Below, in pieces: positions 1 to 7,379 of a stretch of 64,000 nt of DNA. Position 1 is the first letter of the stretch. Each line of letters begins with the position of its first letter. Below the pieces are notes generated by a model, which had not been told where the DNA came from, searched no databases, and saw only the letters and a list, made by a program, of their open reading frames with translations. The translations under genes and the position numbers were made by a program. Source of the stretch: CAIKNB01 sp041658705 (GTDB taxonomy: Bacteria > Patescibacteriota > Patescibacteriia > 2-12-FULL-60-25); assembly GCA_041658705.1 (NCBI GenBank), contig JBAZZT010000007.1, positions 21,534 through 85,533 of the forward strand, in the 5' to 3' direction.

Positions 1-169
1 TCAAAGTCTGTTTATACCTCGGAGAGAACTTTTTGGCCTGTTCTTTTGAATAATACTTTTCCTTCTCCCCGATCCTGACGATCACCGAACCTTTCTTGAT
101 TTCCTTCTTTGCAAAAATCCCTTTGCCCTTTATACGGCTCTTTTTCAGAACTACCGGCACCATCAACAT
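1..169 (-). CDS. SET domain protein, N-terminal part (cut by window edge)
   Basis: Fifty-six codons are visible before the left edge. The start is the ATG at 167-169; an in-frame TAA lies just upstream. Residues 6-33 (VVLKKSRIKGKGIFA, then EIKKGSVIVRI) match the opening strands of a SET domain, where the G-x-G-hydrophobic-F/Y-A segment helps bind S-adenosylmethionine. SET proteins usually methylate lysines. The catalytic tyrosine and NHxC motif would lie beyond the edge, so activity cannot be judged. No Shine-Dalgarno is seen. It reads away from the tRNA-Leu gene beside it. Confidence 0.7.
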   Translation of the reverse strand, partial: MLMVPVVLKKSRIKGKGIFAKKEIKKGSVIVRIGEKEKYYSKEQAKKFSPRYKQTL

Positions 170-204
170 AGATTAGCGTGGCTACGAATAGCTTAACGTA
201 GGCT

Positions 205-289
205 TGGTGCCCGGGGTGGGACTCGAACCCACATGCCTTGCGGCGCCTGATCTTAAGTCAGGTGCGTATACCAATTTCGCCACCCGGGC
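205..289 (-). tRNA. tRNA-Leu (anticodon UAA)
   Basis: A class II tRNA fold with acceptor GCCCGGG pairing with CCCGGGC, a CCTGA/TCAGG anticodon stem and loop CTTAAGA, giving anticodon UAA for UUA codons. The GGTTCGAGTCC T-arm is intact and CCA is encoded (plus-strand tgg at 205-207). The 5' end is only 10 nt from the stop codon of the HNH gene. A second copy of its first 27 nt lies at 827-853. Confidence 0.95.
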
Positions 290-299
290 GTAATTATCT

Positions 300-779
300 T
301 TACCCTTTGATTTTCCCAATGTTTCTTCCGCGATGTGTTGGCTGAAGACTGTGGCAATTAGGACATAAAATACGCAAGTTTACAAGCCGATTGTCAGTCT
401 TATTTCCATTTACGTGATGCAACTCGAGAGGTTGATATCCATCTGCATTCTTTTTATTCCACCCGCATATCTCACATTTTGGTTTTTTTATCCCCGCCTT
501 AAATAGGCGTTTTTTTAGTTTATGACTCTGGAAGGCGCTATCCTTCTTCAACACCTCCTCAAGGGATATCCGAGGAAAAGATAGCCCGTGCAAACCTTTA
601 TTCCAAGCGGCTCCTTTAAAGTGGCTGTAATCGATATCGTATTCACTCAAATAGCGCTGGACCTGAGAATAATTCCCTCCGGCCGGGACCAATCCCAAGC
701 GCTTGATTACTCCACGAAAACTGGTGGATTTTTTCGCGGCCTCCCGAAGTTCGGCTATAGACCATTTCCGTATTCTCAT
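300..779 (-). CDS. HNH endonuclease, free-standing
   Basis: A 159-residue protein. The C-terminal half is an HNH nuclease with zinc knuckles: C102-x2-C105, H121-H122 (LELHHVNG), N130, then C139-x2-C142-H143. Residues 1-50 look like a helical DNA-binding module of the type found in homing-type HNH proteins. The gene sits between tRNA-Leu (10 nt downstream) and a duplicate of the tRNA's 5' end (48 nt upstream), the layout of a small mobile element inserted at a tRNA. A TATACT hexamer ends 6 nt before the ATG and there is no Shine-Dalgarno, so the mRNA is probably leaderless. The target site is unknown. The nuclease call is firm; mobility is inferred. Confidence 0.85.
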   Translation of the reverse strand: MRIRKWSIAELREAAKKSTSFRGVIKRLGLVPAGGNYSQVQRYLSEYDIDYSHFKGAAWNKGLHGLSFPRISLEEVLKKDSAFQSHKLKKRLFKAGIKKPKCEICGWNKKNADGYQPLELHHVNGNKTDNRLVNLRILCPNCHSLQPTHRGRNIGKIKG

Positions 780-785
780 GCAAAC

Positions 786-791
786 AGTATA
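786..791 (-). promoter_or_regulatory. -10 element of the HNH gene (leaderless type)
   Basis: TATACT on the minus strand, 6 nt before the ATG at 779. Normal -10 to +1 spacing puts transcription start at or next to the start codon. Confidence 0.5.
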
Positions 792-826
792 TCAAAAAGG
801 TATACGCCTCGTAAACTAACTATTTC

Positions 827-853
827 TGCGTATACCAATTCCGCCACCCGGGC
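827..853 (-). pseudogene. Truncated 5' copy of tRNA-Leu
   Basis: Twenty-seven nt match the tRNA-Leu 5' end (263-289) with one difference, covering the acceptor 5' strand and D-arm. The match continues 3 nt upstream of the tRNA 5' end. The remaining tRNA is absent. Just beyond, at 799-807, the D-loop piece GGTATACGC recurs inverted. Confidence 0.85.
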
Positions 854-860
854 GTGATTT

Positions 861-1190
861 TCAGCTCGCGAAATCTTGGGCGAGATTTCCCAGCTCGGTT
901 TTTTCGGATTCCAACTCGTCCCTTAATTCCGACAATTCCATGAGTTTGGCTGTCCAAGCGTTCTTGAGCACATGATACGACTGCGTCTTGTTGTCCTCAA
1001 TCACGTCATTATGCGGCACCCTGTCCTCGAGTTGCCCCAGATTGGAGATCCATAACGCAGCCGCGCCTTCGAGGTTCTCGAACGAACGCGTGTTCTTCTC
1101 CAGCATCCCCAAAACCGTCTTCTCGTATTCGCCGCGGGCCAACTCGCTCGGGTCGGCGCTTTCCATCCGGAAATTTTTCATCTCGCCCAT
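861..1190 (-). CDS. Hypothetical helical protein
   Basis: A 109-residue charged protein rich in Glu, Leu and Lys, probably two or three long helices; the last 40 residues (LMELSELRDELESEKTELG) look like a coiled coil. It has no signal peptide, membrane segment or recognised motif. The start lies 4 nt after the stop of the preceding gene (1195-1413) and has no Shine-Dalgarno, so translation is probably coupled. The pair likely forms an operon. Function unknown. Confidence 0.6.
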   Translation of the reverse strand: MGEMKNFRMESADPSELARGEYEKTVLGMLEKNTRSFENLEGAAALWISNLGQLEDRVPHNDVIEDNKTQSYHVLKNAWTAKLMELSELRDELESEKTELGNLAQDFAS

Positions 1191-1194
1191 ATTT

Positions 1195-1413
1195 TTATGC
1201 GTTCAAGTTTTGCGCCAACCAGCTTAAGCGTGAATTGACGTCCTCCGGCATGCCGTCGATCGCCTGTTTCGTCTTTTCTCCCTGGACACGTAAAAATTCG
1301 ATGCGCGAGTCGATGGCGTGCGCCTTTTGCGCGATGGCCTGCAAAGTGGCCGCGCGATGGATTTGCGGTATGTGTTGCAGCGGGCTTAGGGATGTGACGA
1401 GTTGGGATGACAT
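1195..1413 (-). CDS. Small hypothetical protein, first of a pair
   Basis: A 72-residue soluble, probably helical protein with no recognised domain. It is followed after 4 nt by the 109-residue gene. A longer overlapping frame exists at 1178-1426 but is Arg/His-rich and low in plausibility. Support for this frame is its spacing to the neighbour and its balanced composition. Confidence 0.5.
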   Translation of the reverse strand: MSSQLVTSLSPLQHIPQIHRAATLQAIAQKAHAIDSRIEFLRVQGEKTKQAIDGMPEDVNSRLSWLAQNLNA

Positions 1414-1472
1414 AATGTGACGCCACTAGACTAGCTTAAATAAAAACAAAAAGCAAAACCATCTAAAACAAA

Positions 1473-1540
1473 AGGTTCTAGGTTCTGGGTGCTAGGTGCT
1501 AGGTTCAGAACCTAAAACCCAATACCCAGAACCTAGAACC
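1473..1540. repeat. Interspersed repeat, 'ggttctgggtgctagg' family, inverted pair
   Basis: Tandem variants of 'ggttctaggttctgggtgc' followed by their reverse complement (aacctaaaacccaataccc). The arms could form a long hairpin. The same family occurs at 37731-37782 and, in frame, inside the SpoIID-like gene at 10231-10266. Confidence 0.85.
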
Positions 1541-1656
1541 TGATTCTATTCAGAGATCGCTTCGTCGTCGCTACTCCTCGCCACGGCGTTCGCGAACGCC
1601 GTGGCTCGCAATGACAGAAGGCGATCATGAATTTTTTTCGCAGTGTCTTCTAGGGA

Positions 1657-1692
1657 TAAAAAAACGCCCGCAATGCAAGGCAGTGCGGGGCG
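1657..1692 (-). terminator. Intrinsic terminator of the 1708-2487 gene
   Basis: A GC-rich stem CGCCCCGCACTGC/GCATTGCGGGCG followed on the minus strand by eight T residues. Confidence 0.8.
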
Positions 1693-1707
1693 CGATGTAG
1701 CGACTCG

Positions 1708-2487
1708 TCAGTCGGACGATTGGTCGCTGAACCAGACTTTCTCGACCGGCAATCCGGCGGGGTCGCTCAAGGTCACGCTGCCGACCAAATAAATCGGCGG
1801 CGTCGGACTCCAGCAGTAACGCTCGTAAACCTTGGGCCGATACTCCAGCTTTCCCGTCTCGGCGACGTCATGGATCGGCCTTTTCCACTCGAGCATGTCT
1901 TGGAAAATCTTCCCGAGACAGGCCTTGGCCGAACTTTCGAGCTGTGCTTGGGCGTCTCCACCCTTGGCTGCGAATGCGCGGACAAGCTTCTCGTCCGGGA
2001 CGATGCGGAACTTGGCGCTCATCTTGGTCGCGGTGCCGCGATTCCAGGCGACATCTTCCGTGGCCTCAAAATCCTGGAGCACGACTTTGCCGCGCGAGAA
2101 CGGATTCACGAAGAAGCTGCCGTCGAGATTGGTCCGACCGTTCTTCACGATGATCGGGCGGTTGCTATCCACGCTCCAGGCCTGGACGTACGAAACCGTG
2201 AACACGGTTGTCACAATCAGCAGCGGCCAAGCGATTCGCCGTGACCACCGACTGAATCCGCTATCCCAACTGATACCGACGGAGGGGAGAGAAACAGTGG
2301 CAACCAATATCGCGGAGAAGTTAAGCCAACCGTTCCAGGAGATGTATCCGAACTCATACCACCAGTTCAATAACATCAGCCCTATGAAGGCGAGGATACC
2401 CAGCGCCCTGATCGTGTACTTCACCCAACGTCTTTGCCAAAGCTTGATCGGCTTGGCCGGAGTCGCGACGGATGAGTCTGATTCCAT
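1708..2487 (-). CDS. Hypothetical membrane protein
   Basis: A 259-residue protein. The ATG at 2487 is chosen because AAGGAG lies 7 nt before it; a longer frame opens at 2550. After a short polar N-terminus there are three or four hydrophobic helices (about residues 25-45, 50-70 and 85-105). A roughly 150-residue soluble domain follows, presumably extracytoplasmic, with two Cys. No family is recognised. A sigma-70-type promoter at 2540-2567 and a strong terminator make it a single-gene unit. Confidence 0.7.
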   Translation of the reverse strand: MESDSSVATPAKPIKLWQRRWVKYTIRALGILAFIGLMLLNWWYEFGYISWNGWLNFSAILVATVSLPSVGISWDSGFSRWSRRIAWPLLIVTTVFTVSYVQAWSVDSNRPIIVKNGRTNLDGSFFVNPFSRGKVVLQDFEATEDVAWNRGTATKMSAKFRIVPDEKLVRAFAAKGGDAQAQLESSAKACLGKIFQDMLEWKRPIHDVAETGKLEYRPKVYERYCWSPTPPIYLVGSVTLSDPAGLPVEKVWFSDQSSD

Positions 2488-2539
2488 GATCTCGCTCCTT
2501 GGAATGAACGTCGAAACCTGATGTTTCGATTGTCGCCAG

Positions 2540-2567
2540 CCTATATCCAATCAGCCTCGATTGTCAA
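2540..2567 (-). promoter_or_regulatory. Sigma-70-like promoter of the 1708-2487 gene
   Basis: TTGACA (2562-2567), 16 nt spacer, TATAGG (2540-2545) on the minus strand. Confidence 0.6.
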
Positions 2568-2575
2568 TAAGCAAA

Positions 2576-2599
2576 GCCGTCCCCGAGAACAGGGACGGC
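2576..2599 (-). terminator. Hairpin after the 2608-2889 gene
   Basis: Stem GCCGTCCC/GGGACGGC with a short TTTG tail on the minus strand. It lies between the gene's stop and the next promoter. Confidence 0.6.
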
Positions 2600-2607
2600 G
2601 TGGCGGT

Positions 2608-2889
2608 TCAGAGGCGGATCGGGCGGTTGGGAGCGGGATCCGAAGGCGGGGTGTATGGCGCGGGACGGCAATCGTCCAGCTCCGGGATTTTCACGGGCAA
2701 GATGTCCTGCGCGCGCGGCACATGCGTTTCCGGATAGTCGGAGCGCTTGAGGCAGCCGTTGAAGACGAAGCCGAGCGCAAAGCCGAACATGAGCCAGAGC
2801 ACGGACAGCCCGATGATCAGACGCCAGAGTCGAGCGTCGGGACGGGCTTGAGGAGTCGGTCGGCAACGTTTCCTGACTCGCGTTTCCAT
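2608..2889 (-). CDS. Small single-helix membrane protein
   Basis: A 93-residue protein with a basic N-terminus (residues 1-20, many Arg), one membrane helix (about 22-45, LIIGLSVLWLMFGFALGFVF), then a Pro-rich tail. The sequence NGC after the helix could be a lipobox, but the helix is long for a signal peptide. GGGAGG sits 4 nt before the ATG at 2889 and 1 nt before a GTG at 2892; the ATG is preferred. Function unknown. Confidence 0.6.
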   Translation of the reverse strand: METRVRKRCRPTPQARPDARLWRLIIGLSVLWLMFGFALGFVFNGCLKRSDYPETHVPRAQDILPVKIPELDDCRPAPYTPPSDPAPNRPIRL

Positions 2890-2954
2890 CACACCTCCCT
2901 AGGGGGCAAAAGGTACTTGACCAGCAAACCATAAGACACGGGGAGAGACAAGCT

Positions 2955-3192
2955 TGATCAGAGATCCCGGCTCAAGGCCGGGACGACATATCTTGTCATC
3001 CCGCACTTGGATGCGGGATCTCCGGAGATTGCCACGCGCTTTTGGATTTATGCGCTCGCAATGACAATCAGGGCAGCAATTCGACTGCCACGCTCGAGTT
3101 GCGCTGGCATGCTAAAATATCCGTCGGTAGTGATAGTAGTTAGTAGTTAGTAGTTAGGGGGCCAGAATCCTAAAATGCTATCTACTAAATGC
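2955..3192. repeat. Intergenic repeats upstream of the NRAMP-like gene
   Basis: 2960-3065 holds the 'gagatcccggctcaaggccg' / 'gtcatcccgcacttggatgc' family, also at 6967-7030. 3130-3192 holds 'tagtagttag' units and their complement (ctactaaatgct), also at 39966-40036. The last unit reaches to within 17 nt of the NRAMP-like start codon. Confidence 0.85.
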
Positions 3193-3208
3193 TGACTACT
3201 TGCCAAGT

Positions 3209-4462
3209 ATGCGTTCGCCTTTCAAGAAACTTCTGAAAAAACTCGGCCCTGGTTTCGTCACTGGCGCTTCGGATGACGATCCTTCGGGCATCGCGACTTA
3301 TACGCAGGTCGGCGCGCAATTCGGTCTGGGCCAGCTCTGGACCACTTTTTTGAATTTGCCGCTCATGATCTGCATCCAAGAGATGGTGGCGCGCATCGGC
3401 ATGGTGACGGGCCAAGGGTTGACCGCGGTGCTGCGCAAACATTACGCCAAACCCGTGCTCTGGATCGTGGTCATGCTCGTCTTCTTCGCCAACACCGTGA
3501 ATATCGGGGCGGACTTAGGCGCCATGGCGGACGCGACCGGATTGCTCGTTCCCTTCGTCCCCTTTCCGCTCCTGCTCATCGGTTTTACGGTGCTCATCCT
3601 GATGCTCGAGATTTTCGTGACTTACCGGACCTACGCCCAAATCCTCAAATGGCTGGCTTTCAGCTTGTTCAGTTACGTCATCACGGCTTTCATCGTCACG
3701 ACTAATTGGTCCGAGGTCTTGCGTTCATCCGTGCTCCCGACCTTCTCGTTCGACAAAGCTTTCGTCACCGGCATCGTGGCCCTGCTTGGCACGACCATCT
3801 CGCCCTATCTCTTCATCTGGCAAGCCGACGAAGAAGTGGAGGAAGAGATCGTCGCGGGCAAGAGTTCAATCGCGCAACGGCGCAACGCATCCGCCAAAGA
3901 AATCGCCGGCATGCGCCAAGACGTCGCGCTCGGCATGTCGTTTTCCCAAATCATTACTTTTTTCATCATCGTCACCGCGGCCGGCGCATTCTTCCGCCAC
4001 GGACTGCATGACATCCAGACCTCTTCCCAAGCGGCGCTAGCTCTGGAACCGTTGGCCGGCCGTTTCGCGGCCGCGATATTCGCGCTGGGCATCGTAGGCA
4101 CGGGGCTTTTGGCGGTGCCCGTGCTCTCGGCCTCGGCGTCTTACGCCCTTTCCGAAGCTTTGGGTTGGAAAAACGGCTTATCTAAACAGCTCAAACAAGC
4201 GCATGGTTTTTACGGCGCCATCACCATCTCGACCATGATCGGCCTGATCATCAACTTCATCGGTATCAATCCGATCAAAGCGTTGTATTGGACGGCTGTG
4301 CTGAACGGCATCATCACTCCCCCGCTCATCCTCATCATCCTGCTCATGGCCAACAACAAAAAAATCATGGGCCGCTGGGTCAACGGCCGTCTCGCCAACT
4401 TCTTCGGTCTCTTCACCCTGGCCCTGACCACTGGCGCGGTCATCCTGCTCTTCGTGCTGTAG
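3209..4462 (+). CDS. NRAMP-family divalent metal transporter, non-canonical site
   Basis: A 417-residue polytopic protein, 10-11 hydrophobic helices, in the NRAMP (SLC11) fold. It probably moves a divalent cation across the cytoplasmic membrane. Canonical NRAMPs bind metal with DPGN in helix 1 and MPH in helix 6. Here helix 1 reads DDDPSG (residues 22-27) and the helix 6 region reads TISPYLFIW, so the methionine and histidine are missing. That pattern fits NRAMP-related Mg2+ transporters or an uncharacterised branch better than a Mn2+/Fe2+ carrier. ATG at 3209 is preferred over TTG at 3200. No Shine-Dalgarno is visible and a repeat abuts the 5' end. Confidence 0.85.
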   Translation: MRSPFKKLLKKLGPGFVTGASDDDPSGIATYTQVGAQFGLGQLWTTFLNLPLMICIQEMVARIGMVTGQGLTAVLRKHYAKPVLWIVVMLVFFANTVNIGADLGAMADATGLLVPFVPFPLLLIGFTVLILMLEIFVTYRTYAQILKWLAFSLFSYVITAFIVTTNWSEVLRSSVLPTFSFDKAFVTGIVALLGTTISPYLFIWQADEEVEEEIVAGKSSIAQRRNASAKEIAGMRQDVALGMSFSQIITFFIIVTAAGAFFRHGLHDIQTSSQAALALEPLAGRFAAAIFALGIVGTGLLAVPVLSASASYALSEALGWKNGLSKQLKQAHGFYGAITISTMIGLIINFIGINPIKALYWTAVLNGIITPPLILIILLMANNKKIMGRWVNGRLANFFGLFTLALTTGAVILLFVL

Positions 4463-4472
4463 GGACTGCGCC

Positions 4473-4501
4473 TTGACTACTGCTGCTTTTAGGGCTACTT
4501 T
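4473..4501 (+). promoter_or_regulatory. Sigma-70-like promoter of the 4532-5047 gene
   Basis: TTGACT (4473-4478), 17 nt, TACTTT (4496-4501), about 25 nt before the start region. Confidence 0.65.
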
Positions 4502-4531
4502 CCAAGCGGTTCATTCCACAAGGAGCAGCGC

Positions 4532-5047
4532 ATGGCCATGGTCTTGTTGTTCGAGATGTCAGAAGACGACCGCCAGTGCGATGATTGGCCGACCTACAAT
4601 TACCGGCTGGACACTTTCGGACAAACCGTCAAACGCGTCCTCGATCCAGCTGAACTTCCCGAAGGCTATCGGACTCACGTGTCGGGGCAGAACGTGCACG
4701 GAGTAACTTGGGTCCCCAAACCCTATTGTCCGGCCAAAGAAAAGACTCAACCTTTTGTGCCCATGGCGCTCAAGGAGAGTCCTCTCTGGATCGCCTACAG
4801 TCTCTGTTGCCTCGGCAAGCACGTCCGGATCGAAGAGAACTTGAGAGGCGGAGTGCGCCACGCCAAGGTGATTTCCATCGACCCCTGCGGTACCAAACAC
4901 CGCGAACACCCGAACAGCGTGGCCGTGGATATGCACGGGCTGCCACCCACGACGCAACAGGTGTTACGCGAAGCTTTGCGCCGCCCCTTCTACCGCGTCT
5001 TTCTCGACGGCCTCGCGGCTTTGGCCAAGAGCCTCCTGTCGACTTGA
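4532..5047 (+). CDS. Hypothetical protein
   Basis: A 171-residue soluble protein with no recognised domain. AAGGAG sits 6 nt before the ATG. The N-terminal third is acidic. A central part carries several Cys and His residues (C86, then SLCCLGKHVRIEE), which could bind metal. It is a single-gene unit with its own promoter and terminator, and shares a nearly identical terminator with the 5398-5664 gene, suggesting the two cassettes have common history. Function unknown. Confidence 0.65.
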   Translation: MAMVLLFEMSEDDRQCDDWPTYNYRLDTFGQTVKRVLDPAELPEGYRTHVSGQNVHGVTWVPKPYCPAKEKTQPFVPMALKESPLWIAYSLCCLGKHVRIEENLRGGVRHAKVISIDPCGTKHREHPNSVAVDMHGLPPTTQQVLREALRRPFYRVFLDGLAALAKSLLST

Positions 5048-5051
5048 ACGC

Positions 5052-5088
5052 ACGCAGCGTCGAGCACTTGCTCCGCTGCGTTTTTTTG
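5052..5088 (+). terminator. Intrinsic terminator, copy 1
   Basis: ACGCAGCG / CGCTGCGT stem with a further GAGCA/TGCTC inner stem, then seven T. Nearly identical to the terminator at 5674-5709. Confidence 0.9.
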
Positions 5089-5099
5089 TTGCTTGAGGG

Positions 5100-5325
5100 C
5101 ACCTACACGGAAAGGGCGCATGGCATGCGCCCCTACCCCGTCCTGCCCTTCCTACTTATCAACCTCCGCCCCCCCCTCTGTCATCCTCCGCGAAAGCGGG
5201 GGATCCAGAGAGAGAAAAGCACTTTAGATTTATTCTCTCTCTGGATTACCCGGTTGAACCGGGTAATGACAGGGGGGTTTTCGTGGTCTGGATTCCTGCT
5301 TTCGCAGGAATGACGAAAGGGGGGC
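5100..5325. repeat. Intergenic repeat block
   Basis: Contains 'gcatggcatgcgcccctac' (5115-5140), then a 'gtcatcctccgcgaaagcgg' unit, a 'ctctctggattacccggttg' unit and 'gattcctgctttcgcaggaa'. Units of this family recur at 22701-22840, 49452-49610 and 49928-50056. No gene is seen here. Confidence 0.85.
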
Positions 5326-5329
5326 GGTC

Positions 5330-5358
5330 TTGACGGAACCAAAAAAAAATGTTAACTT
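5330..5358 (+). promoter_or_regulatory. Sigma-70-like promoter of the 5398-5664 gene
   Basis: TTGACG (5330-5335), 17 nt A-rich spacer, TAACTT (5353-5358). Confidence 0.65.
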
Positions 5359-5397
5359 TCAACGTCAGAAAACGTCCTTTCCCCAGGGGAGATTCCG

Positions 5398-5664
5398 ATG
5401 GTAGAATCCGAAAAGCAGACTGTCCAGCCGCTCCGCGTGAATTGGCGCTCGGGAAATGAGAGACGAGAGGTGATCAAACAGATCATCAAGCTCCAGGAGG
5501 AACTCATTCGCGATGTGGGAGAGAGTATGCGAGGTCTTCCGGAACCCGTCGCCATAGAAATCACGGGCAAAAGCACTGGGTCCGGCGTCAGATTCGAGGT
5601 TTTCTTTTGCGAGCTCCTGGGGATTTCGAGGGAAGAGTTCCGTCGCGAGGTAACGGCACGCTGA
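5398..5664 (+). CDS. Small hypothetical protein
   Basis: An 88-residue protein preceded by GGGGAG 6 nt before the ATG. Residues 20-45 (ERREVIKQIIKLQEELIRDV) form an amphipathic helix; the second half is mixed alpha/beta. No membrane segment or family is recognised. It has its own promoter and terminator. Function unknown. Confidence 0.65.
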   Translation: MVESEKQTVQPLRVNWRSGNERREVIKQIIKLQEELIRDVGESMRGLPEPVAIEITGKSTGSGVRFEVFFCELLGISREEFRREVTAR

Positions 5665-5673
5665 AAGAAACTC

Positions 5674-5709
5674 AACGCAGCGTCGAGCACTTGCTCCGCT
5701 GCGTTTTTT
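5674..5709 (+). terminator. Intrinsic terminator, copy 2
   Basis: The same hairpin as at 5052-5088 (over 30 identical positions), followed by six T. Confidence 0.9.
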
Positions 5710-5721
5710 GTTACCCTGACC

Positions 5722-5865
5722 GATAAAGGTCCTTCGACTTCGCTAGCGCGGAGTTTACCCCGCACTCGATCACGTAGAACGTGACACGGTGTGGGGCTCA
5801 GGATGACAATAATTTTCCCCCTCCGTGTCTGTCTACTCACTACTTACTACTTACTACTCTCAACT
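5722..5865. repeat. Intergenic repeats before ruvB
   Basis: A 'aaaggtccttcgac...ctcaggatgaca' unit interrupted by 'cgatcacgtagaacgtgaca', followed by 'ctactcactacttactac' units. Confidence 0.8.
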
Positions 5866-5895
5866 CCCGCCCTTCCCTAAAACCCCACTAACCTT

Positions 5896-5901
5896 TAAGC
5901 T
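5896..5901 (+). promoter_or_regulatory. -10-like element of ruvB (leaderless type)
   Basis: TAAGCT, 8 nt before the ruvB ATG, with no Shine-Dalgarno between them. Confidence 0.4.
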
Positions 5902-5909
5902 CTAGCCAT

Positions 5910-6941
5910 ATGGACGAGGAAGAGCGCTTGATTGCACCCGAGATCCAAGCTGCGGAGACGGCCTTTGACGTCACGCTGCGTCCGACGTGCCTGGCCGAAT
6001 TCGTCGGCCAACCCAGAGTCAAAGAGAACTTGTCAGTCTTCCTCGAAGCCGCCAAAAAACGCGACGAACCATGCGAGCACGTGCTGCTTTACGGTCCCCC
6101 GGGACTGGGCAAGACCACCCTCGCCCACGTGATTGCGCGCGAGATGGACACGCACATCAAAGTCACCAGCGGACCGGCTTTGGAACGCGTCGGCGACATC
6201 GCGGCGATACTCACCAACCTGGAAGAAGGCGACATCCTGTTCATCGATGAGATCCATCGCCTGAATCGCTCGATCGAGGAAGTGCTGTATCCCGCCATGG
6301 AGGATTTTGCGCTCGACATCGTGATCGGCAAAGGACCGGCGGCGCGCATCTTGCGTCTCGATCTCAAGCGTTTCACTTTGATCGGCGCGACCACGCGCAT
6401 GAGTCTGCTCTCAAGTCCCTTGCGCGACCGTTTCGGTTCGGTCTACCACCTGGATTTTTATGGTTTGGACGAGATGGCGCAGATCGTCAATCGCTCGGCC
6501 CGGTTGTTGCAGTTTCCGGTGGACGACGAGGCGGCACGCATCATCGCGACGCGCTCGCGCCGCACGCCGCGCATCGGCAACCGGCTGCTCAAGCGCGTGC
6601 GCGATTACGCCCAAGTCAAGAATGACGGCCGACTCGACCAGAATATCGTGGCGGCGGCTCTGGATGCGCTCGAAATCGATCCGCGCGGCCTGGATGAGAC
6701 CGACCGTCGGACTTTGCGCGCGCTGATCGAAAAATTCTCCGGCGGTCCCGTCGGGCTGACCACTCTGGCCGCGAGCCTGAACGAAGACATGGCCACGCTC
6801 GAGGAAGTCATCGAACCGTTTTTGCTCCAAGAAGGTTTTTTGAATCGCACGCCGCGCGGCCGCATGGCGACCGACGCGGCTTATGCGCATCTCGGCCTCG
6901 CTACCCCGCACCGCGACACGCAAGCTGGTTTAGAGATATAA
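5910..6941 (+). CDS. ruvB: Holliday junction branch-migration helicase RuvB
   Basis: A 343-residue AAA+ ATPase that, as a hexamer with RuvA, drives branch migration of Holliday junctions during recombination and repair. Walker A is GPPGLGKT (62-69), Walker B LFIDEIH (110-116), sensor 1 GATTR (159-163), and arginine-finger region RDRFG follows. The C-terminal winged helix ends in GFLNRTPRGRMATDAAYAHL. Length is normal for the family (about 330-350). ruvA and ruvC are not adjacent. The only upstream signal is a TAAGCT hexamer 8 nt before the ATG. Confidence 0.97.
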   Translation: MDEEERLIAPEIQAAETAFDVTLRPTCLAEFVGQPRVKENLSVFLEAAKKRDEPCEHVLLYGPPGLGKTTLAHVIAREMDTHIKVTSGPALERVGDIAAILTNLEEGDILFIDEIHRLNRSIEEVLYPAMEDFALDIVIGKGPAARILRLDLKRFTLIGATTRMSLLSSPLRDRFGSVYHLDFYGLDEMAQIVNRSARLLQFPVDDEAARIIATRSRRTPRIGNRLLKRVRDYAQVKNDGRLDQNIVAAALDALEIDPRGLDETDRRTLRALIEKFSGGPVGLTTLAASLNEDMATLEEVIEPFLLQEGFLNRTPRGRMATDAAYAHLGLATPHRDTQAGLEI

Positions 6942-6942
6942 T

Positions 6943-7064
6943 GACTAGACAGTAGATGGTGGCCTTATGTCATCCCGCACTTGATGCGGAATCTCTGGAG
7001 ATCCCGGCTCAAGGCCGGGATGACAGAAAAATTGGCTACCATCTACTCTCTACCCTCTACTCCC
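6943..7064. repeat. Repeats abutting the 7065 start codon
   Basis: A 'gtcatcccgcacttgatgcg' / 'gatcccggctcaaggccggg' pair (6967-7025), flanked by 'agtagatggtggcc' and 'ggctaccatctactctctac' units. The last unit ends directly at the ATG of the next gene. Confidence 0.8.
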
Positions 7065-7319
7065 ATGATTCCTCTCATCTACTTCCTCATCGCCTGGGTG
7101 GTTTTCCTGGCTATTTACGCGCTCATGGCGCTGCTTTCGGTCGTCCAGATGCTGCGCTTCGGCCTGACCGGACTCGGCACTTATCTCTCGACTTTCTTTT
7201 ATCTCGCCGTCGCCAGCGGCGCCCTCATCGTTTGCGCCCTATATTTCTCCGGCGTGGATTGGACCGGCAGCGTCAACCTCTTCGGCGACGTAACATCCTC
7301 GGTGATCTTCAGTCCTTGA
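7065..7319 (+). CDS. Small membrane protein, two or three helices
   Basis: An 84-residue protein made of hydrophobic helices at about residues 3-28 and 43-62, with a short polar tail. The ATG at 7065 is preferred because the upstream part of the longer frame is interspersed-repeat sequence. It precedes the PH-domain membrane protein by 60 nt and may be cotranscribed with it. No family is recognised. Confidence 0.55.
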   Translation: MIPLIYFLIAWVVFLAIYALMALLSVVQMLRFGLTGLGTYLSTFFYLAVASGALIVCALYFSGVDWTGSVNLFGDVTSSVIFSP

Positions 7320-7379
7320 AACTCTGGAAGATTTTACGAAAACTTTAAGCTTTAAACTTTAAACTTTGAGTTGACTCCC

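Noticed and set aside
205..289. Group I intron in tRNA-Leu(UAA), as in cyanobacteria
   Set aside because: The anticodon loop is uninterrupted, and the duplicated 5' piece ends in the D-arm, not at the anticodon.
1178..1426. 82-codon ORF overlapping 1195-1413
   Set aside because: His/Arg-rich composition typical of an out-of-frame reading; the 72-codon frame fits the spacing to the next gene better.
3200..3208. TTG start for the NRAMP-like gene
   Set aside because: ATG three codons later is at the usual family start; no Shine-Dalgarno supports the TTG.
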